This document shows positions 1 through 8,176 of a DNA stretch of 16,369 bases, piece by piece. The notes beneath the pieces were generated by a model that saw nothing but the letters and a program-made list of their open reading frames with translations, made no database searches and was not told the origin of the DNA. The stretch comes from Pseudomonadota bacterium (lineage in GTDB: Bacteria > Pseudomonadota > Alphaproteobacteria > Rhizobiales > Rhizobiaceae), in NCBI GenBank assembly GCA_023444445.1, contig JAEXMK010000134.1, forward strand, positions 1 to 16,369. The letters are read 5' to 3'. Within the stretch, counting starts at the first letter, position 1. Every line of letters begins with the position of its first letter. The position numbers and the translations under genes are program-made.

Positions 1-83
1 GCCCAAGTCCTTGGGCTGAGAGGAGTCCTTCGCCGCGCAGACGCGCGTCGGCTGGATTCCTGTGACAAGCACAGGAATGAGGG
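1..83. repeat. Partial copy of a dispersed palindromic intergenic repeat
   Basis: This stretch is nearly identical to 9417-9500, differing at only a few positions, and is cut on its left by the window edge. It contains the small palindrome GCCCAAG-TC-CTTGGGC, the self-complementary GACGCGCGTC, and a right-hand hairpin CCTGTG-N5-CACAGG ending in GAATGAGGG. It begins 14 bp past the ccmF stop, so it lies between ccmF and whatever follows it on the minus strand, usually ccmH in rhizobia. Folded in RNA it could act as a 3' stabiliser or attenuator; that role is inference. Confidence 0.85.
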
Positions 84-97
84 GAGCAAGACCACAC

Positions 98-2089
98 TCA
101 TTCCGCCGCCTCCGGCATTGCGGTCCGCACCGGCTTCGCCTTGCGGGTCGGCGCACCCACTCTCAATCGTCTATCGGAGAGAGAAATGAAACCGCCGGCC
201 ATCATGAACAGCGTGCCGCCCCAGATGCAGAGGATGAAAGGCTTCCACCAGATGCGCACTACCATCCCGCCATCGGCCATGGGGTCGCCCAGCGAAACAT
301 AGAGCTGGCTGAGACCAAAGGTCAGGATGCCGGCTTCCGTCGTCGGCATGCGCCGGGCGGTATAGAGCCGCTTCGAAGACCAGACATCGGCCACCTCCAC
401 ACCCGCCCTGCGAACGGTGAAATGGCCGCGATCTTCGGTAAAGTTCGGGCCGACGGCGTGGCGGATGCCATCGAATGTCAGGCTGTAGCCGCCCGCTTCC
501 GCCACCATTCCCTGTTTCATCTCCAGCACCGTCTCCGTCTCGAAGGTGGTGACGATGACGATGCCGAGTACGGTGATGCCGAGGCCCATATGCGCCAGCG
601 CCGTACCGAAGGCGGAACGCGGCAGGCCCTTGAGGCGGCGGAATGCAATAGCGAAGGCGAGTTTGCCGAAATTGGCGCGATACCACAGATCGGCAAGTGC
701 GCCGAGAATCAGCCAGAAACCGGCAGCAATGCCGAGTGCTGCCAACACCGGACCGCCGTGTTCGATATACCACAGCGTCAGCCCGACCAGCGCGGCGAGC
801 GCCGCCGCCACATAAAGCCGCTGGAAAGCACCGAGAAGATCGCCGCGTTTCCAGGCCAGCATCGGCCCGAACGGCGTGACGATCAGGATTGGGATCATCA
901 ACAGGCCGAAGGTGAGGTTGAAGAAGGGCGCCCCGACCGAGATTTTTTCGCCTGTCAGCGTCTCGAGAATAAGTGGATAGAGCGTGCCGATCAGCACGGT
1001 AGCGGTCGAGACTGTCAGGATCAGGTTGTTAAGGACCAGAGCGCCTTCACGTGAGATCGGCGCGAACAGTCCGCCGGCCTTGAGGGTGGGCGCGCGCCAC
1101 GCAAACAGCGCAAAAGCACCGCCGATGAAGACGGTTAGAATGCCAAGAATGAAGATGCCGCGGCTGGGATCAGTGGCGAAGGCGTGCACGGAGGTCAAAA
1201 CGCCGGATCGAACAAGGAAGGTGCCGAGCAGCGACAGCGAGAAGGTCATGATTGCCAGAAGCACGGTCCAGATCTTCAGCGCTTCGCGCTTTTCCATGAC
1301 AAGCGCCGAATGCAGAAGCGCTGTGCCGGCAAGCCACGGCATGAAGGAGGCGTTTTCCACCGGATCCCAGAACCACCAGCCGCCCCAGCCGAGTTCATAA
1401 TAGGCCCAGTAGGAGCCCATGGAGATACCGGCGGTCAGAAAGGTCCAGGCGGCGAGCGTCCACGGTCTTACCCAGCGCGCCCACGCCGCATCGATGCGGC
1501 CTTCCAGAAGGGCCGCAACGGCAAAGGAGAAACAGACGGAAAAGCCGACATAACCGAGATAGAGGAGCGGCGGATGGATGGCGAGACCGAAATCCTGGAG
1601 GATGGGATTGAGGTCCTGTCCTTCCGCAGGCACCCGCTCCAACCGCAGGAACGGGTTTGAGGTGAGAAGAATGAACAGCAGGAAGGCGACCGAAATCCAG
1701 GCCTGGACGGCAAGTACATTGGCCTTGAGCGTTTCCGGCAAATTGCGTCCGAATGTGGCGACGAGTGCGCTGAAGAACACAAGGATAAGCAGCCACAGCA
1801 GCATCGAGCCTTCGTGATTGCCCCACACGCCGGTCAGCTTGTAGAGCATCGGCATCAGCGAATGGGAGTTTTCCCAGACATTGCGCACGGAAAAATCAGA
1901 GACGGCATAAGCACGCGTCAGCGCCGCGAAGGAAAAACCCACCAGCAGGAACATCATGACGGAGCCGAGCGAGGCGATATCCATCAGTGCCCGGTCGTTG
2001 CGGCGCGCGCCGATGACCGGCAGCGTCGAGACAATCAGCCCCACGCCAAGCGCGAGAACGAGGACATAGTGGCCGATCTCGTTGATCAT
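98..2089 (-). CDS. ccmF: Cytochrome c heme lyase subunit CcmF (CycK)
   Basis: CcmF is the large polytopic inner-membrane protein that, with CcmH/CcmI, ligates heme delivered by CcmE to the CXXCH motif of apocytochrome c on the periplasmic side. The 663-aa product has the family's usual length and many membrane segments. The tryptophan-rich WWD heme-handling motif is at about residues 235-252 ([18 protein letters not shown]). His172 ([10 protein letters not shown]), His260, His302 (VHAF) and His500 (LAHMGL) align by context with the four functional histidines of E. coli CcmF (173, 261, 303, 491). The ATG overlaps the ccmE stop as ATGA, so translation is probably coupled. The gene appears intact, with a normal charged C-terminal tail. 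It is the last gene visible of a ccmI-E-F operon. Confidence 0.97.
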   Translation of the reverse strand: MINEIGHYVLVLALGVGLIVSTLPVIGARRNDRALMDIASLGSVMMFLLVGFSFAALTRAYAVSDFSVRNVWENSHSLMPMLYKLTGVWGNHEGSMLLWLLILVFFSALVATFGRNLPETLKANVLAVQAWISVAFLLFILLTSNPFLRLERVPAEGQDLNPILQDFGLAIHPPLLYLGYVGFSVCFSFAVAALLEGRIDAAWARWVRPWTLAAWTFLTAGISMGSYWAYYELGWGGWWFWDPVENASFMPWLAGTALLHSALVMEKREALKIWTVLLAIMTFSLSLLGTFLVRSGVLTSVHAFATDPSRGIFILGILTVFIGGAFALFAWRAPTLKAGGLFAPISREGALVLNNLILTVSTATVLIGTLYPLILETLTGEKISVGAPFFNLTFGLLMIPILIVTPFGPMLAWKRGDLLGAFQRLYVAAALAALVGLTLWYIEHGGPVLAALGIAAGFWLILGALADLWYRANFGKLAFAIAFRRLKGLPRSAFGTALAHMGLGITVLGIVIVTTFETETVLEMKQGMVAEAGGYSLTFDGIRHAVGPNFTEDRGHFTVRRAGVEVADVWSSKRLYTARRMPTTEAGILTFGLSQLYVSLGDPMADGGMVVRIWWKPFILCIWGGTLFMMAGGFISLSDRRLRVGAPTRKAKPVRTAMPEAAE

Positions 2090-2595
2090 CTGGTTGCTCC
2101 GGTTTTGTCACCTGAGGCAGCGCTGGCCGCAGGCGTGGCGGCGGGTGCTGCCCCCTCGACGCCCTGCTGCCACAGGCCTTTGTCCTTCAGCCGGTCGGCC
2201 ACTTCCTTGGGCATATAGTTCTCGTCATGCTTGGCCAGCACGCTGTCGGCCACGAAACCGTGGGTCGCGGCATCGAACATGCCTTCGGTCACCACGCCCT
2301 GCCCTTCGCGGAAGAGATCGGGCAGGATGCCGGTATAACTGACCGGCACAGTGGCCTCGCCATCGGTCACCGTGAAGCTGACCGTGCGGCCTTCGCCACG
2401 TTTGATCGAACCCTCCGCCACCAGCCCGCCAAGGCGGATGCGCGTGCCGGGATTTACGGGGGTCTTTTCCAGGTCGGCCGGCATGTAAAAATAGGCGATG
2501 GACTGGCCGAAGGCGAACATGACGAGCAAGACCGCCGCAACGATGAAGCTCATGCCACCGCCGATGATCGCCAGACGTTTCTGTTTGCGGGTCAT
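2086..2595 (-). CDS. ccmE: Periplasmic heme chaperone CcmE (CycJ)
   Basis: CcmE covalently binds heme through a histidine and hands it to the CcmF heme lyase in system I cytochrome c maturation. The 169-aa protein has one N-terminal membrane anchor (about residues 9-35, after the basic MTRKQKR start) and an OB-fold periplasmic domain. The heme-binding signature [10 protein letters not shown] places the ligand at His123 and the axial tyrosine at Tyr127. The Ala/Pro-rich C-terminal tail is the usual flexible extension. The ATG overlaps the ccmI stop (ATGA), and its own stop overlaps the ccmF start in the same way, so the three genes form one translationally coupled unit. Nothing is missing. Confidence 0.97.
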   Translation of the reverse strand: MTRKQKRLAIIGGGMSFIVAAVLLVMFAFGQSIAYFYMPADLEKTPVNPGTRIRLGGLVAEGSIKRGEGRTVSFTVTDGEATVPVSYTGILPDLFREGQGVVTEGMFDAATHGFVADSVLAKHDENYMPKEVADRLKDKGLWQQGVEGAAPAATPAASAASGDKTGATR

Positions 2596-3737
2596 TGCGT
2601 CACTCCCTGCGGCGCTGCCTGTCCATTGCGGATCGGCGCGGCGGAAACGCCGAGCTCTTTCGCCAGCGCCAGAAGCTGCCTGCCCTGCTCTCCCTGCGGC
2701 GGGAAAGCCTGCAAGCCGGCCCTTAAGGCTTCACCGGCCTTCGCGTCGTTCTTGAGGACGGAATAGGCGCGCATGAGGCGCATCCAACCTTGAAAATCGG
2801 CCGGGTTTTCCTTCAATTTGGCATCGAGGCTCGCCACCATGCCCTCGATCATCGCCTGACGATCGGCGGGAGCCATATCCTTTGCAGCGGCAACATCGGC
2901 GGCAGTTGGCCCTGTCTCCGCTTTGCCATCCGTCCGGGCAATATGTTCCTGCACCAATGGCAGCCAGGGAGCACCGGCCGGTGCATCGGCGGCGAGTGCG
3001 GCAAAGGCTGACCGCGCCTCTTCGGTCTTGCCCGATTGTTCAAGCGCCAGCGCCAGATAAAAACGCGTGCGCGGATTACCGGGGCTCAGCCGGTCAGCCT
3101 CGGCAAAAGCATCTCGAGCAGCATCGGTAACGACACCGTCATTGCCTGCCGCCAGCGTTTCGCCAAGGCCCGTCAGCCGCTCCGCGCTCGGCCCCTGGAT
3201 GCGCAGCGCATTACGATAGGCAAGCTCGGCATCGCCAAGACGCTGGGTCTTGAAATAAATGGGTGCCAGAACATCCCAGCCGCCACCGTCTTCCGGGTTC
3301 TGCGCCAGATGCCTTTCAGCACGGGCAACCAAAAGGTTCATGTCGTTACCGGGGTTTTCAAGTCGCGCCTCTAGCGGCATGTCCGGCGTCTCCGGACTGC
3401 CGTTCCAGATGTAAAGACAGAGCCCCAATGCCGGCAACAGAATGGTGATCAGGCTGACCGCGAGATTGTGGCGACGCGACCGGATTTCTTCTACGGGCAC
3501 CTCCCCGGTGTCGGCTGCGGCCAACAGGCGACGGCCGATTTCGGCGCGGGCGTATTCGGCCTCGGTTTCGCCGATCAGGCCGGCGGCGCGCTCGCGGTCC
3601 AGTTCGGCCAGCTGATCGCGATAAACGGCAACCTCACCGTCACGGCGCGTCTGCGGCGCCTCGGTCTTCCGCATCAGCGGGTACATCAGGACGATGGCGA
3701 CAGCCGCCGTCAATATCGCAACGACAATCCAGAACAT
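2592..3737 (-). CDS. ccmI: Cytochrome c biogenesis protein CcmI (CycH), TPR chaperone of apocytochrome c
   Basis: CcmI/CycH is a bitopic inner-membrane protein whose periplasmic TPR domain captures the C-terminus of apocytochrome c and presents it to the CcmF/CcmH lyase. The product has an N-terminal membrane segment ([20 protein letters not shown]) and an [14 protein letters not shown] cytoplasmic linker typical of the family. A second membrane segment ([20 protein letters not shown]) is followed by TPR-like helical repeats (for example [13 protein letters not shown] and [21 protein letters not shown]). I prefer the ATG at 3737 (381 aa), which begins right at the hydrophobic segment as in relatives. 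A TTG at 3746 would add three residues, and neither start has a strong Shine-Dalgarno. A 19-codon ORF (3806-3747, minus) ends immediately before that TTG. First gene of the ccmI-E-F operon. Confidence 0.95.
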   Translation of the reverse strand: MFWIVVAILTAAVAIVLMYPLMRKTEAPQTRRDGEVAVYRDQLAELDRERAAGLIGETEAEYARAEIGRRLLAAADTGEVPVEEIRSRRHNLAVSLITILLPALGLCLYIWNGSPETPDMPLEARLENPGNDMNLLVARAERHLAQNPEDGGGWDVLAPIYFKTQRLGDAELAYRNALRIQGPSAERLTGLGETLAAGNDGVVTDAARDAFAEADRLSPGNPRTRFYLALALEQSGKTEEARSAFAALAADAPAGAPWLPLVQEHIARTDGKAETGPTAADVAAAKDMAPADRQAMIEGMVASLDAKLKENPADFQGWMRLMRAYSVLKNDAKAGEALRAGLQAFPPQGEQGRQLLALAKELGVSAAPIRNGQAAPQGVTQ

Positions 3738-3877
3738 AAGGCTCAATTACTCGAATGCGCGGCACATGGAAACACGAAGCGCGGGGATGACGTGAATTTG
3801 AGACATCACGCCGCACCGCAGATGCCGTTTCGATGTTCCGCCGTGCCTCTTCGTGTCACTACGGAAGGCCCGTGACC

Positions 3878-3891
3878 TTGATTTACGTCAA
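3878..3891. promoter_or_regulatory. FNR/FixK-type box upstream of ccmI
   Basis: TTGAT-TTAC-GTCAA on the plus strand (TTGACGTAAATCAA on the minus strand) matches 9 of 10 fixed positions of the FNR/FixK/FnrN consensus TTGAT-N4-ATCAA. It lies in the 159-bp space between the lipoprotein stop and the ccmI start, about 140 bp upstream of the ccmI ATG. Oxygen-responsive control of cytochrome c maturation would fit, since high-affinity oxidases and denitrification enzymes need c-type hemes. The match is read directly; the function is inferred, and no -10 element was identified. Confidence 0.5.
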
Positions 3892-3896
3892 ACTGA

Positions 3897-4325
3897 TCAG
3901 ATCAGCGGCGACCAGCTTCCATCGTCATTGCGGCAGGCCGCACCGCGCACCCTGATGTCGCGACCGTCGACAGTGAGGGTGTGGGAATATTGCCGGCAGT
4001 TCTGGTTGCCGACCTGGTAAGGCGCATTGGCGACCACCTGGCCCTTGACGTCATCGCCGGTCCAGGTGACAGGCGTGCCGACAGGGGCCGTCTCCAGCGC
4101 CCTGTATTCCGCCTCCAGCGCCTTGGTCTGGTCGCCCCTGTCCAGCTCCACGCCGCTTTTGCCGACGATGCCGCCTTGCAGATTGGCAAGGAAAGGCGTG
4201 GAGGGCTGGGCCGAACGGCCGAACAGGCCGCCGCCAGCGGGGCGGGTGCCCGTGGTGGTGCAGGCGCTCAGCATCGAGACGCACAGGATCGAGAGAAGTG
4301 CCGGGCGTGACACAAGCGAACGCAT
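3897..4325 (-). CDS. Lipoprotein with 17-kDa surface-antigen-type C-terminal domain
   Basis: From the ATG at 4325 the 142-aa product starts with a basic n-region, a hydrophobic stretch and a lipobox LSAC (lipidation at Cys22), so it should be exported and lipidated. The C-terminal half (EAEYRALETAPVGTPVTW, then NCRQYSHTL and RGAACRNDDGSW) resembles the RT0821/Lpp0805 or 17kDa_Anti_2 surface-antigen domain. That domain typically has a Cys-Arg-Xaa-Tyr motif and a final ACR-DGSW strand. A TTG at 4361 would add 12 non-signal-like residues and is less likely. It is flanked by feuQ (stop 104 bp upstream) and ccmI and transcribed with them in orientation. Its function is unknown; the family is generally linked to the outer membrane. 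Confidence 0.85.
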   Translation of the reverse strand: MRSLVSRPALLSILCVSMLSACTTTGTRPAGGGLFGRSAQPSTPFLANLQGGIVGKSGVELDRGDQTKALEAEYRALETAPVGTPVTWTGDDVKGQVVANAPYQVGNQNCRQYSHTLTVDGRDIRVRGAACRNDDGSWSPLI

Positions 4326-4429
4326 CGTCACGGAGCGACAGCCATCATACACGTGAACCAAACCCTGTCCTCTTCATACCGCATTGCAACCAATATTGCG
4401 CCATTGAATTTCTTGCCTTTTTTCGCGTC

Positions 4430-5830
4430 TCACGCAAGCTCTTTCGAAAGACCCGGCAAAATCAGATCGGCTTTCAGGCCGCCGATGGCGCTGCGCGACA
4501 GCGAAAAGCGGCCATGGTATTCAGACACCACCTCGGAAACGATCGACAGGCCGAGGCCTGTACCCGGCCGGCTTTCGTCCAGCCGGCGGCCACGCTTCAT
4601 CGCTTCGCTGATCTGTCCCGGCTCCAGCCCCGGGCCATCGTCTTCCACCGTCAGCTCCACCCAGGCGCGACGGGCGATTTCGGCGTCGGAGGACGGGTGC
4701 GTACCGGCGGCCAGCGTGATCACCACACGCGTCTGCGCAAAACGCGCGGCATTTTCGAGAAGATTGCCGACGACCTCTTCGAGATCCTGCTGTTCCATGC
4801 CGAGCACGGCCCCGGCCTGCTCGAAGTTCAGCACGAACTGCTTGTCGGGATTGAGGCGCCGCATCACCCGCACCAGCCGTTCCAGCGCCGGTTCTGCTTC
4901 CACGCGGGCAAGGATCGAGCCGCGCTGTGCGGCGATGCGGGCGCGGGAGAGATAGGATTGCACCTGCGCCTGCATGGCGTCCGCCTGCGCCCGTACCAAA
5001 TCACCATGCTGCGGCTCCAGCGTGCGAGCCTCGTTGAGGAGGACGGCAATCGGCGTTTTCAGGGAATGGGCGAGGTTGCCGACCTGCATGCGGGCGCGCT
5101 CCACAAGGCGGCGGTTGCTGTCGATCAGCGCATTGACCTCATTGGCGAGAGGCTGAATTTCACGCGGGAATTCGCCTTCGAGGCTTTCCGCCTCCCCGCC
5201 CCTGATCTTGCCGAGCGCCAGACGCGCCTGATCGAGCGGCCGCAGACTGTAGAGAATGGCAAGACCGTTGACGACCAGACTGCCGACACCGAAGACGGCC
5301 AGCGCCAGATAAAGGCTGTTGGAGAAATTGCGGACATCGTCTTCCACGACGTTCAGATTGCCGGAAACACGAAACCGCGCCGCACGGCCTTCACCGTCAA
5401 GCACGACTTCCGTTTCCGCCACGCGCACCTTGTTGCCGGCCTCATCGGTGACGGCATAAAAGCGCTCGTATCTGTTGTCGAAGGGGGCATCGAGAATGCT
5501 CGGCACCGGCAGCGTCGACACGCCGAGCGAGGAGGAAACCAGCGGCGCGGTCTGGAAATTGCCGAGCGGTTCCACCACCCAGTACCAGCCGGTATCAGGC
5601 TGCGAGAACCGGAGATCGCCAAGCTGTGGGCTGCCGGCCAGCGTGTTTTCGTTGGAAATCGTCACGGAATTGATGACGTTGTAGAGCTGCGCCCTGAGAA
5701 GATCGGTGAAGCTGCGCTCCACCCCCTGCCGGTAAAGCGTCGAGATCACGACGGCGATCACCACCAGCGCCAGCGCCGACCAGGCGGAGGCGAGCAGCAG
5801 AACGCGGGCGGTGAGAGAGTTACTTCGCAT
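4430..5830 (-). CDS. feuQ: Sensor histidine kinase FeuQ
   Basis: Inner-membrane sensor kinase of the FeuPQ two-component system. In Sinorhizobium FeuPQ controls, among others, the cyclic beta-glucan exporter gene ndvA. The 466-aa protein has TM1 at about residues 11-33, a periplasmic sensor region of about 140 residues, TM2 at about 172-195 and a HAMP-like linker. The H-box GNLAHSLKTPIAVLLNEA has phospho-acceptor His255. The N-box is VGNLLENAARFA (Asn360), and the G-boxes are DDGPGL (397-402) and GTGLGLS (423-429). All catalytic motifs are present. The start lies inside the 3' end of feuP (11-bp overlap), showing co-translation. The specific name rests on the feuN-P-Q gene order together with the kinase type. 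Confidence 0.92.
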   Translation of the reverse strand: MRSNSLTARVLLLASAWSALALVVIAVVISTLYRQGVERSFTDLLRAQLYNVINSVTISNENTLAGSPQLGDLRFSQPDTGWYWVVEPLGNFQTAPLVSSSLGVSTLPVPSILDAPFDNRYERFYAVTDEAGNKVRVAETEVVLDGEGRAARFRVSGNLNVVEDDVRNFSNSLYLALAVFGVGSLVVNGLAILYSLRPLDQARLALGKIRGGEAESLEGEFPREIQPLANEVNALIDSNRRLVERARMQVGNLAHSLKTPIAVLLNEARTLEPQHGDLVRAQADAMQAQVQSYLSRARIAAQRGSILARVEAEPALERLVRVMRRLNPDKQFVLNFEQAGAVLGMEQQDLEEVVGNLLENAARFAQTRVVITLAAGTHPSSDAEIARRAWVELTVEDDGPGLEPGQISEAMKRGRRLDESRPGTGLGLSIVSEVVSEYHGRFSLSRSAIGGLKADLILPGLSKELA

Positions 5831-6491
5831 CTGCCGGCGCTTGCATCCGGTAACCGAGTCCGCGGATCGTCTCGATCAGATCAACCCCGATCTTCTTGCG
5901 CAAACGTCCGACAAACACCTCGATCGTGTTGGAATCGCGGTCGAAATCCTGATCGTACATATGTTCGACCAGCTCCGTGCGCGAAACGACCTCGCCCATG
6001 TGATGCATGAGATAGGACAGGAGCCGGAACTCGTGCGAGGTGAGCTTGAGCGTCGTGCCGTTAACAGTCGCCTTGGAGGATTTGGTGTCGAGCCTGACCG
6101 GGCCGCAGACCAGTTCGGAGGAAGCGTGGCCGGCAGCGCGACGGATGAGCGCGCGCACGCGGGCAAGCACTTCTTCCACATGGAATGGCTTGGTTACGTA
6201 GTCATCGGCACCGGCATCGATGCCGGCGACCTTATCGCTCCAGCGGTCGCGGGCGGTGAGGATCAGCACCGGCATGGCCTTGCCCGCCGAACGCCATTTT
6301 TCAACGACGGTGATACCATCGAGCTGCGGCAGGCCGATATCGAGGACGATGGCGTCATAGGGCTCGGTATCGCCGAGGTAATGCCCCTCCTCGCCGTCAA
6401 ATGCCTGATCGACGACATAACCGGCCTCTTTCAGGGCGTCGGTCAGCTGTCGATTGAGATTGGCATCGTCCTCAACAACGAGAATACGCAT
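5820..6491 (-). CDS. feuP: OmpR-family response regulator FeuP
   Basis: Cytoplasmic DNA-binding response regulator partnered with FeuQ. From the ATG at 6491 (MRILVVEDD) the protein has 223 aa. The receiver domain has acidic pair Asp8/Asp9, phospho-acceptor Asp51 (VLDIGLPQLDG), Thr79 and Lys101 (DDYVTKPF). It is followed by a winged-helix effector domain with LTSHEFRLLSYLM and the recognition-helix segment SNTIEVFVGRLRKKIG. A purine-rich GGAAGGAAAGGG upstream of this ATG supports the start; in-frame codons further upstream add an unlikely basic leader. The 3' end overlaps feuQ by 11 bp. feuN ends 93 bp upstream on the same strand. Confidence 0.95.
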   Translation of the reverse strand: MRILVVEDDANLNRQLTDALKEAGYVVDQAFDGEEGHYLGDTEPYDAIVLDIGLPQLDGITVVEKWRSAGKAMPVLILTARDRWSDKVAGIDAGADDYVTKPFHVEEVLARVRALIRRAAGHASSELVCGPVRLDTKSSKATVNGTTLKLTSHEFRLLSYLMHHMGEVVSRTELVEHMYDQDFDRDSNTIEVFVGRLRKKIGVDLIETIRGLGYRMQAPADAK

Positions 6492-6584
6492 TGGCCGCCC
6501 TTTCCTTCCGTCCCGGCCCACGCGGGTGGCCGGTCCTGCTACATGTGTCGGGTTGTTTTCCGATATTTCGGCGATGCGGGCAAG

Positions 6585-6839
6585 CTACATCGGTACGCGC
6601 ATCGTTACCTTGCGCGGGCGCTCGCCATTGCCCTGAACGAGAACGGTGACGACACAGGACTGACCATCACCGGAAGGATAGACAGAAAGTAGCTGACCAC
6701 CGGTTTCGCGCACGACGCGGGCGACGGCTGCGCCACAATCGCTGGCAGCCAAAATGTAGTGGCCCTGCAGATCAGCCTCGGGCGCCGTGAAACCGGAAAG
6801 CCCGGCTGCAAGCGTCGCGATGATGAGAGGTGATGCCAT
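6585..6839 (-). CDS. feuN: Small periplasmic protein, probable FeuN inhibitor of FeuQ
   Basis: From the ATG at 6839 this encodes 84 aa, with a GGAAG ribosome binding site 8 nt upstream. The first 18-20 residues are hydrophobic and end near FTAPEA, which suits a cleavable signal peptide. The mature part is about 65 aa with two cysteines (Cys35, Cys62) that could pair in the periplasm. In Sinorhizobium meliloti a small periplasmic protein, FeuN, is encoded directly upstream of feuPQ and restrains FeuQ signalling; its loss is very harmful there. Position, size and predicted export match, so the name is based mainly on synteny and architecture. An upstream GTG at 6854 has no good ribosome binding site and is less likely. 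Confidence 0.8.
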   Translation of the reverse strand: MASPLIIATLAAGLSGFTAPEADLQGHYILAASDCGAAVARVVRETGGQLLSVYPSGDGQSCVVTVLVQGNGERPRKVTMRVPM

Positions 6840-6978
6840 TCTACAAACTTCCACAAAAAACCGGGTGTGTCTCGAACCCTAGCGTGTCCGAATATGTAGC
6901 GCAAAGCGTCTGAATGGCAAATGAATGCCGGCCCCGCCGCTGCGGCGCGTGGCGGGAACGGCGTTTTCGAGAGGGGCG

Positions 6979-7185
6979 TCAGCGGATGGAGCGGGTCGCC
7001 GAAAGGCGGCCGTAAAGTGCGATCAGACCGCCGATTCCGCCCGCAACCGTCACCAGCGCTTCGGCCAGCTCCCCCTGCGCGCCCGCGGGCAGATCAAATC
7101 CGGCAATGTTGAAAAGCGGTGCAAAAACCGCAATCAGCGCGCCCCAGATCGTGCGCGATTGATACCATGCCTTGGTATTGTCCAT
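6979..7185 (-). CDS. Small two-helix membrane protein, holin-like
   Basis: The 68-aa product from the ATG at 7185 has a convincing AAGGA ribosome binding site upstream. It has a polar N-terminus (MDNTKAWYQS) and two hydrophobic segments, at about residues 11-30 and 43-60. These are joined by a short loop (DLPAGAQGEL), and the protein ends in a basic tail (GRLSATRSIR). Small proteins of this design lie at the tail end of many alphaproteobacterial phage and GTA-like clusters and are usually annotated as hypothetical or holin-like. It follows the tail-protein remnant by 34 bp. With the endolysin at 9967-10605 it could form a lysis pair. The holin role is inference from size, topology and context. 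Confidence 0.72.
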   Translation of the reverse strand: MDNTKAWYQSRTIWGALIAVFAPLFNIAGFDLPAGAQGELAEALVTVAGGIGGLIALYGRLSATRSIR

Positions 7186-7219
7186 AATCTCGTCCTTTGC
7201 GTTATTTTTCAGGCACATG

Positions 7220-7972
7220 TCAAAGTGGGAGAAGGGCCTGGGCCACCACCCCCGAGGGCACCGCGCGGCCCAGCTGGCGGACACGCACGGAAATGTGATC
7301 CCGAGGAACCGGGAAATCTGTGAGTTCGTCCGCGGCGGGATAAAGCCAAAAGGGTTCCGGCACCTCTGCCACACGGCGCACGGTCTCGCCGTCCAGCACC
7401 TCCACGCGATAAAGCTCGAAGGGCTCGTCCAGCGGGATGTCACTCGCGTCCCAGCCATCGGCTTCCATGCGACCACGACGCTTCCACCTGAGGAAAACGC
7501 CGTTGCGCCCGCGTTCAGCCGAAAGATGCACCGGCGCAAGCGGCGTCTGCGCCCGCGCGCCTCCTTCAAAGGCGAAGGGCCCGGCTGGCGCACCCGCCAT
7601 GCCAACCGCTTCCACGATCCAGTTCAGGCGTCGCCCGCGCTCGTTTGCGGCAAGACCAAGCGGCTGTATCGCCGCATCGAGAACCACCACCGGAGCGCCC
7701 TTTGGCGCGCCTGCGGCGAGCGCATCTTCCGTGCCGCCTAGACCCCGCAGGAGCGCGGAGAGCCGCCAGCGCGACCGCGCGATTTCCTCGGCCCGGGCGA
7801 AGGCGACGATCTCCCACACGCCGTTTGCGGCCTTGATCGCCAGACGGTTCTCTCCATTCAGCACCGAAAGCTCTGCGACGGATGAGACTTCACCGGCGGG
7901 AAGATCGATCAGGATGCTATTGCTACGGTCGAAACGTCCCGAGGGACCTAGATGCCGGCCTCATTGGCGAAT
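7220..7972 (-). pseudogene. C-terminal remnant of GTA/phage tail-tip (gp15-like, host-specificity) protein
   Basis: The open frame runs from just after a TGA at 7973-7975 to the stop at 7220, about 250 codons, with no ATG near its beginning; the earliest plausible start is a GTG at 7864. The translated text is typical of the C-terminal third of GTA gp15-like proteins: GPSGRFDRSNSILIDL, VLNGENRLAI, RWRLSALLRGLGGTE and the closing VRVRQLGRAVPSG. Family members are about 1,200-1,300 aa and begin with a TIM-barrel-containing region, which is missing here. Homology-like sequence continues upstream of the GTG to about 7960, so this is a 5'-truncated gene rather than a small complete one. It is followed by the holin-like gene. 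Confidence 0.8.
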
Positions 7973-8033
7973 TCAGACATGGGTAATCATTCCCGTTTAG
8001 GATGTTGCAATCGGGCGAACGCACCGCGTCGCC

Positions 8034-8058
8034 CGCAGGCGCTTTTTGCGCGCCTGCG
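8034..8058 (+). terminator. Strong hairpin between portal gene and tail remnant
   Basis: A perfect 9-bp inverted repeat, CGCAGGCGC / GCGCCTGCG, with a 7-nt TTTTTGC loop. On the plus strand it is followed after 7 nt by a short T run (GATTTTTCG), so it could terminate plus-strand transcription, but no plus-strand gene precedes it. On the minus strand, the direction of the surrounding genes, there is no trailing T run. It may be a relic of the sequence lost between portal and tail remnant. Confidence 0.35.
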
Positions 8059-8176
8059 TTGGGTGATTTTTCGAATCTTCGGAATCGCTTGCGCGGAAGA
8101 CCTCACAAAGAGAGTCCGCTTCTTCAGAGATTGATTCAACTGAACCCGCCCGTTCCGAGAGCGGTGTTTCGTCCGC

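Noticed and set aside
62..1054. 330-codon plus-strand open frame antisense to ccmF
   Set aside because: ccmF is unambiguous on the other strand and the plus frame starts inside the repeat.
4298..6010. 570-codon plus-strand open frame across feuQ and feuP
   Set aside because: It is antisense to two genes with full catalytic motifs. Its translation has no recognisable domain and is the usual long shadow frame of high-GC coding DNA.
7990..8176. Possible tRNA or attachment site between portal and tail remnant
   Set aside because: Only one hairpin was found; no cloverleaf, CCA end, or repeated att-like sequence could be seen.
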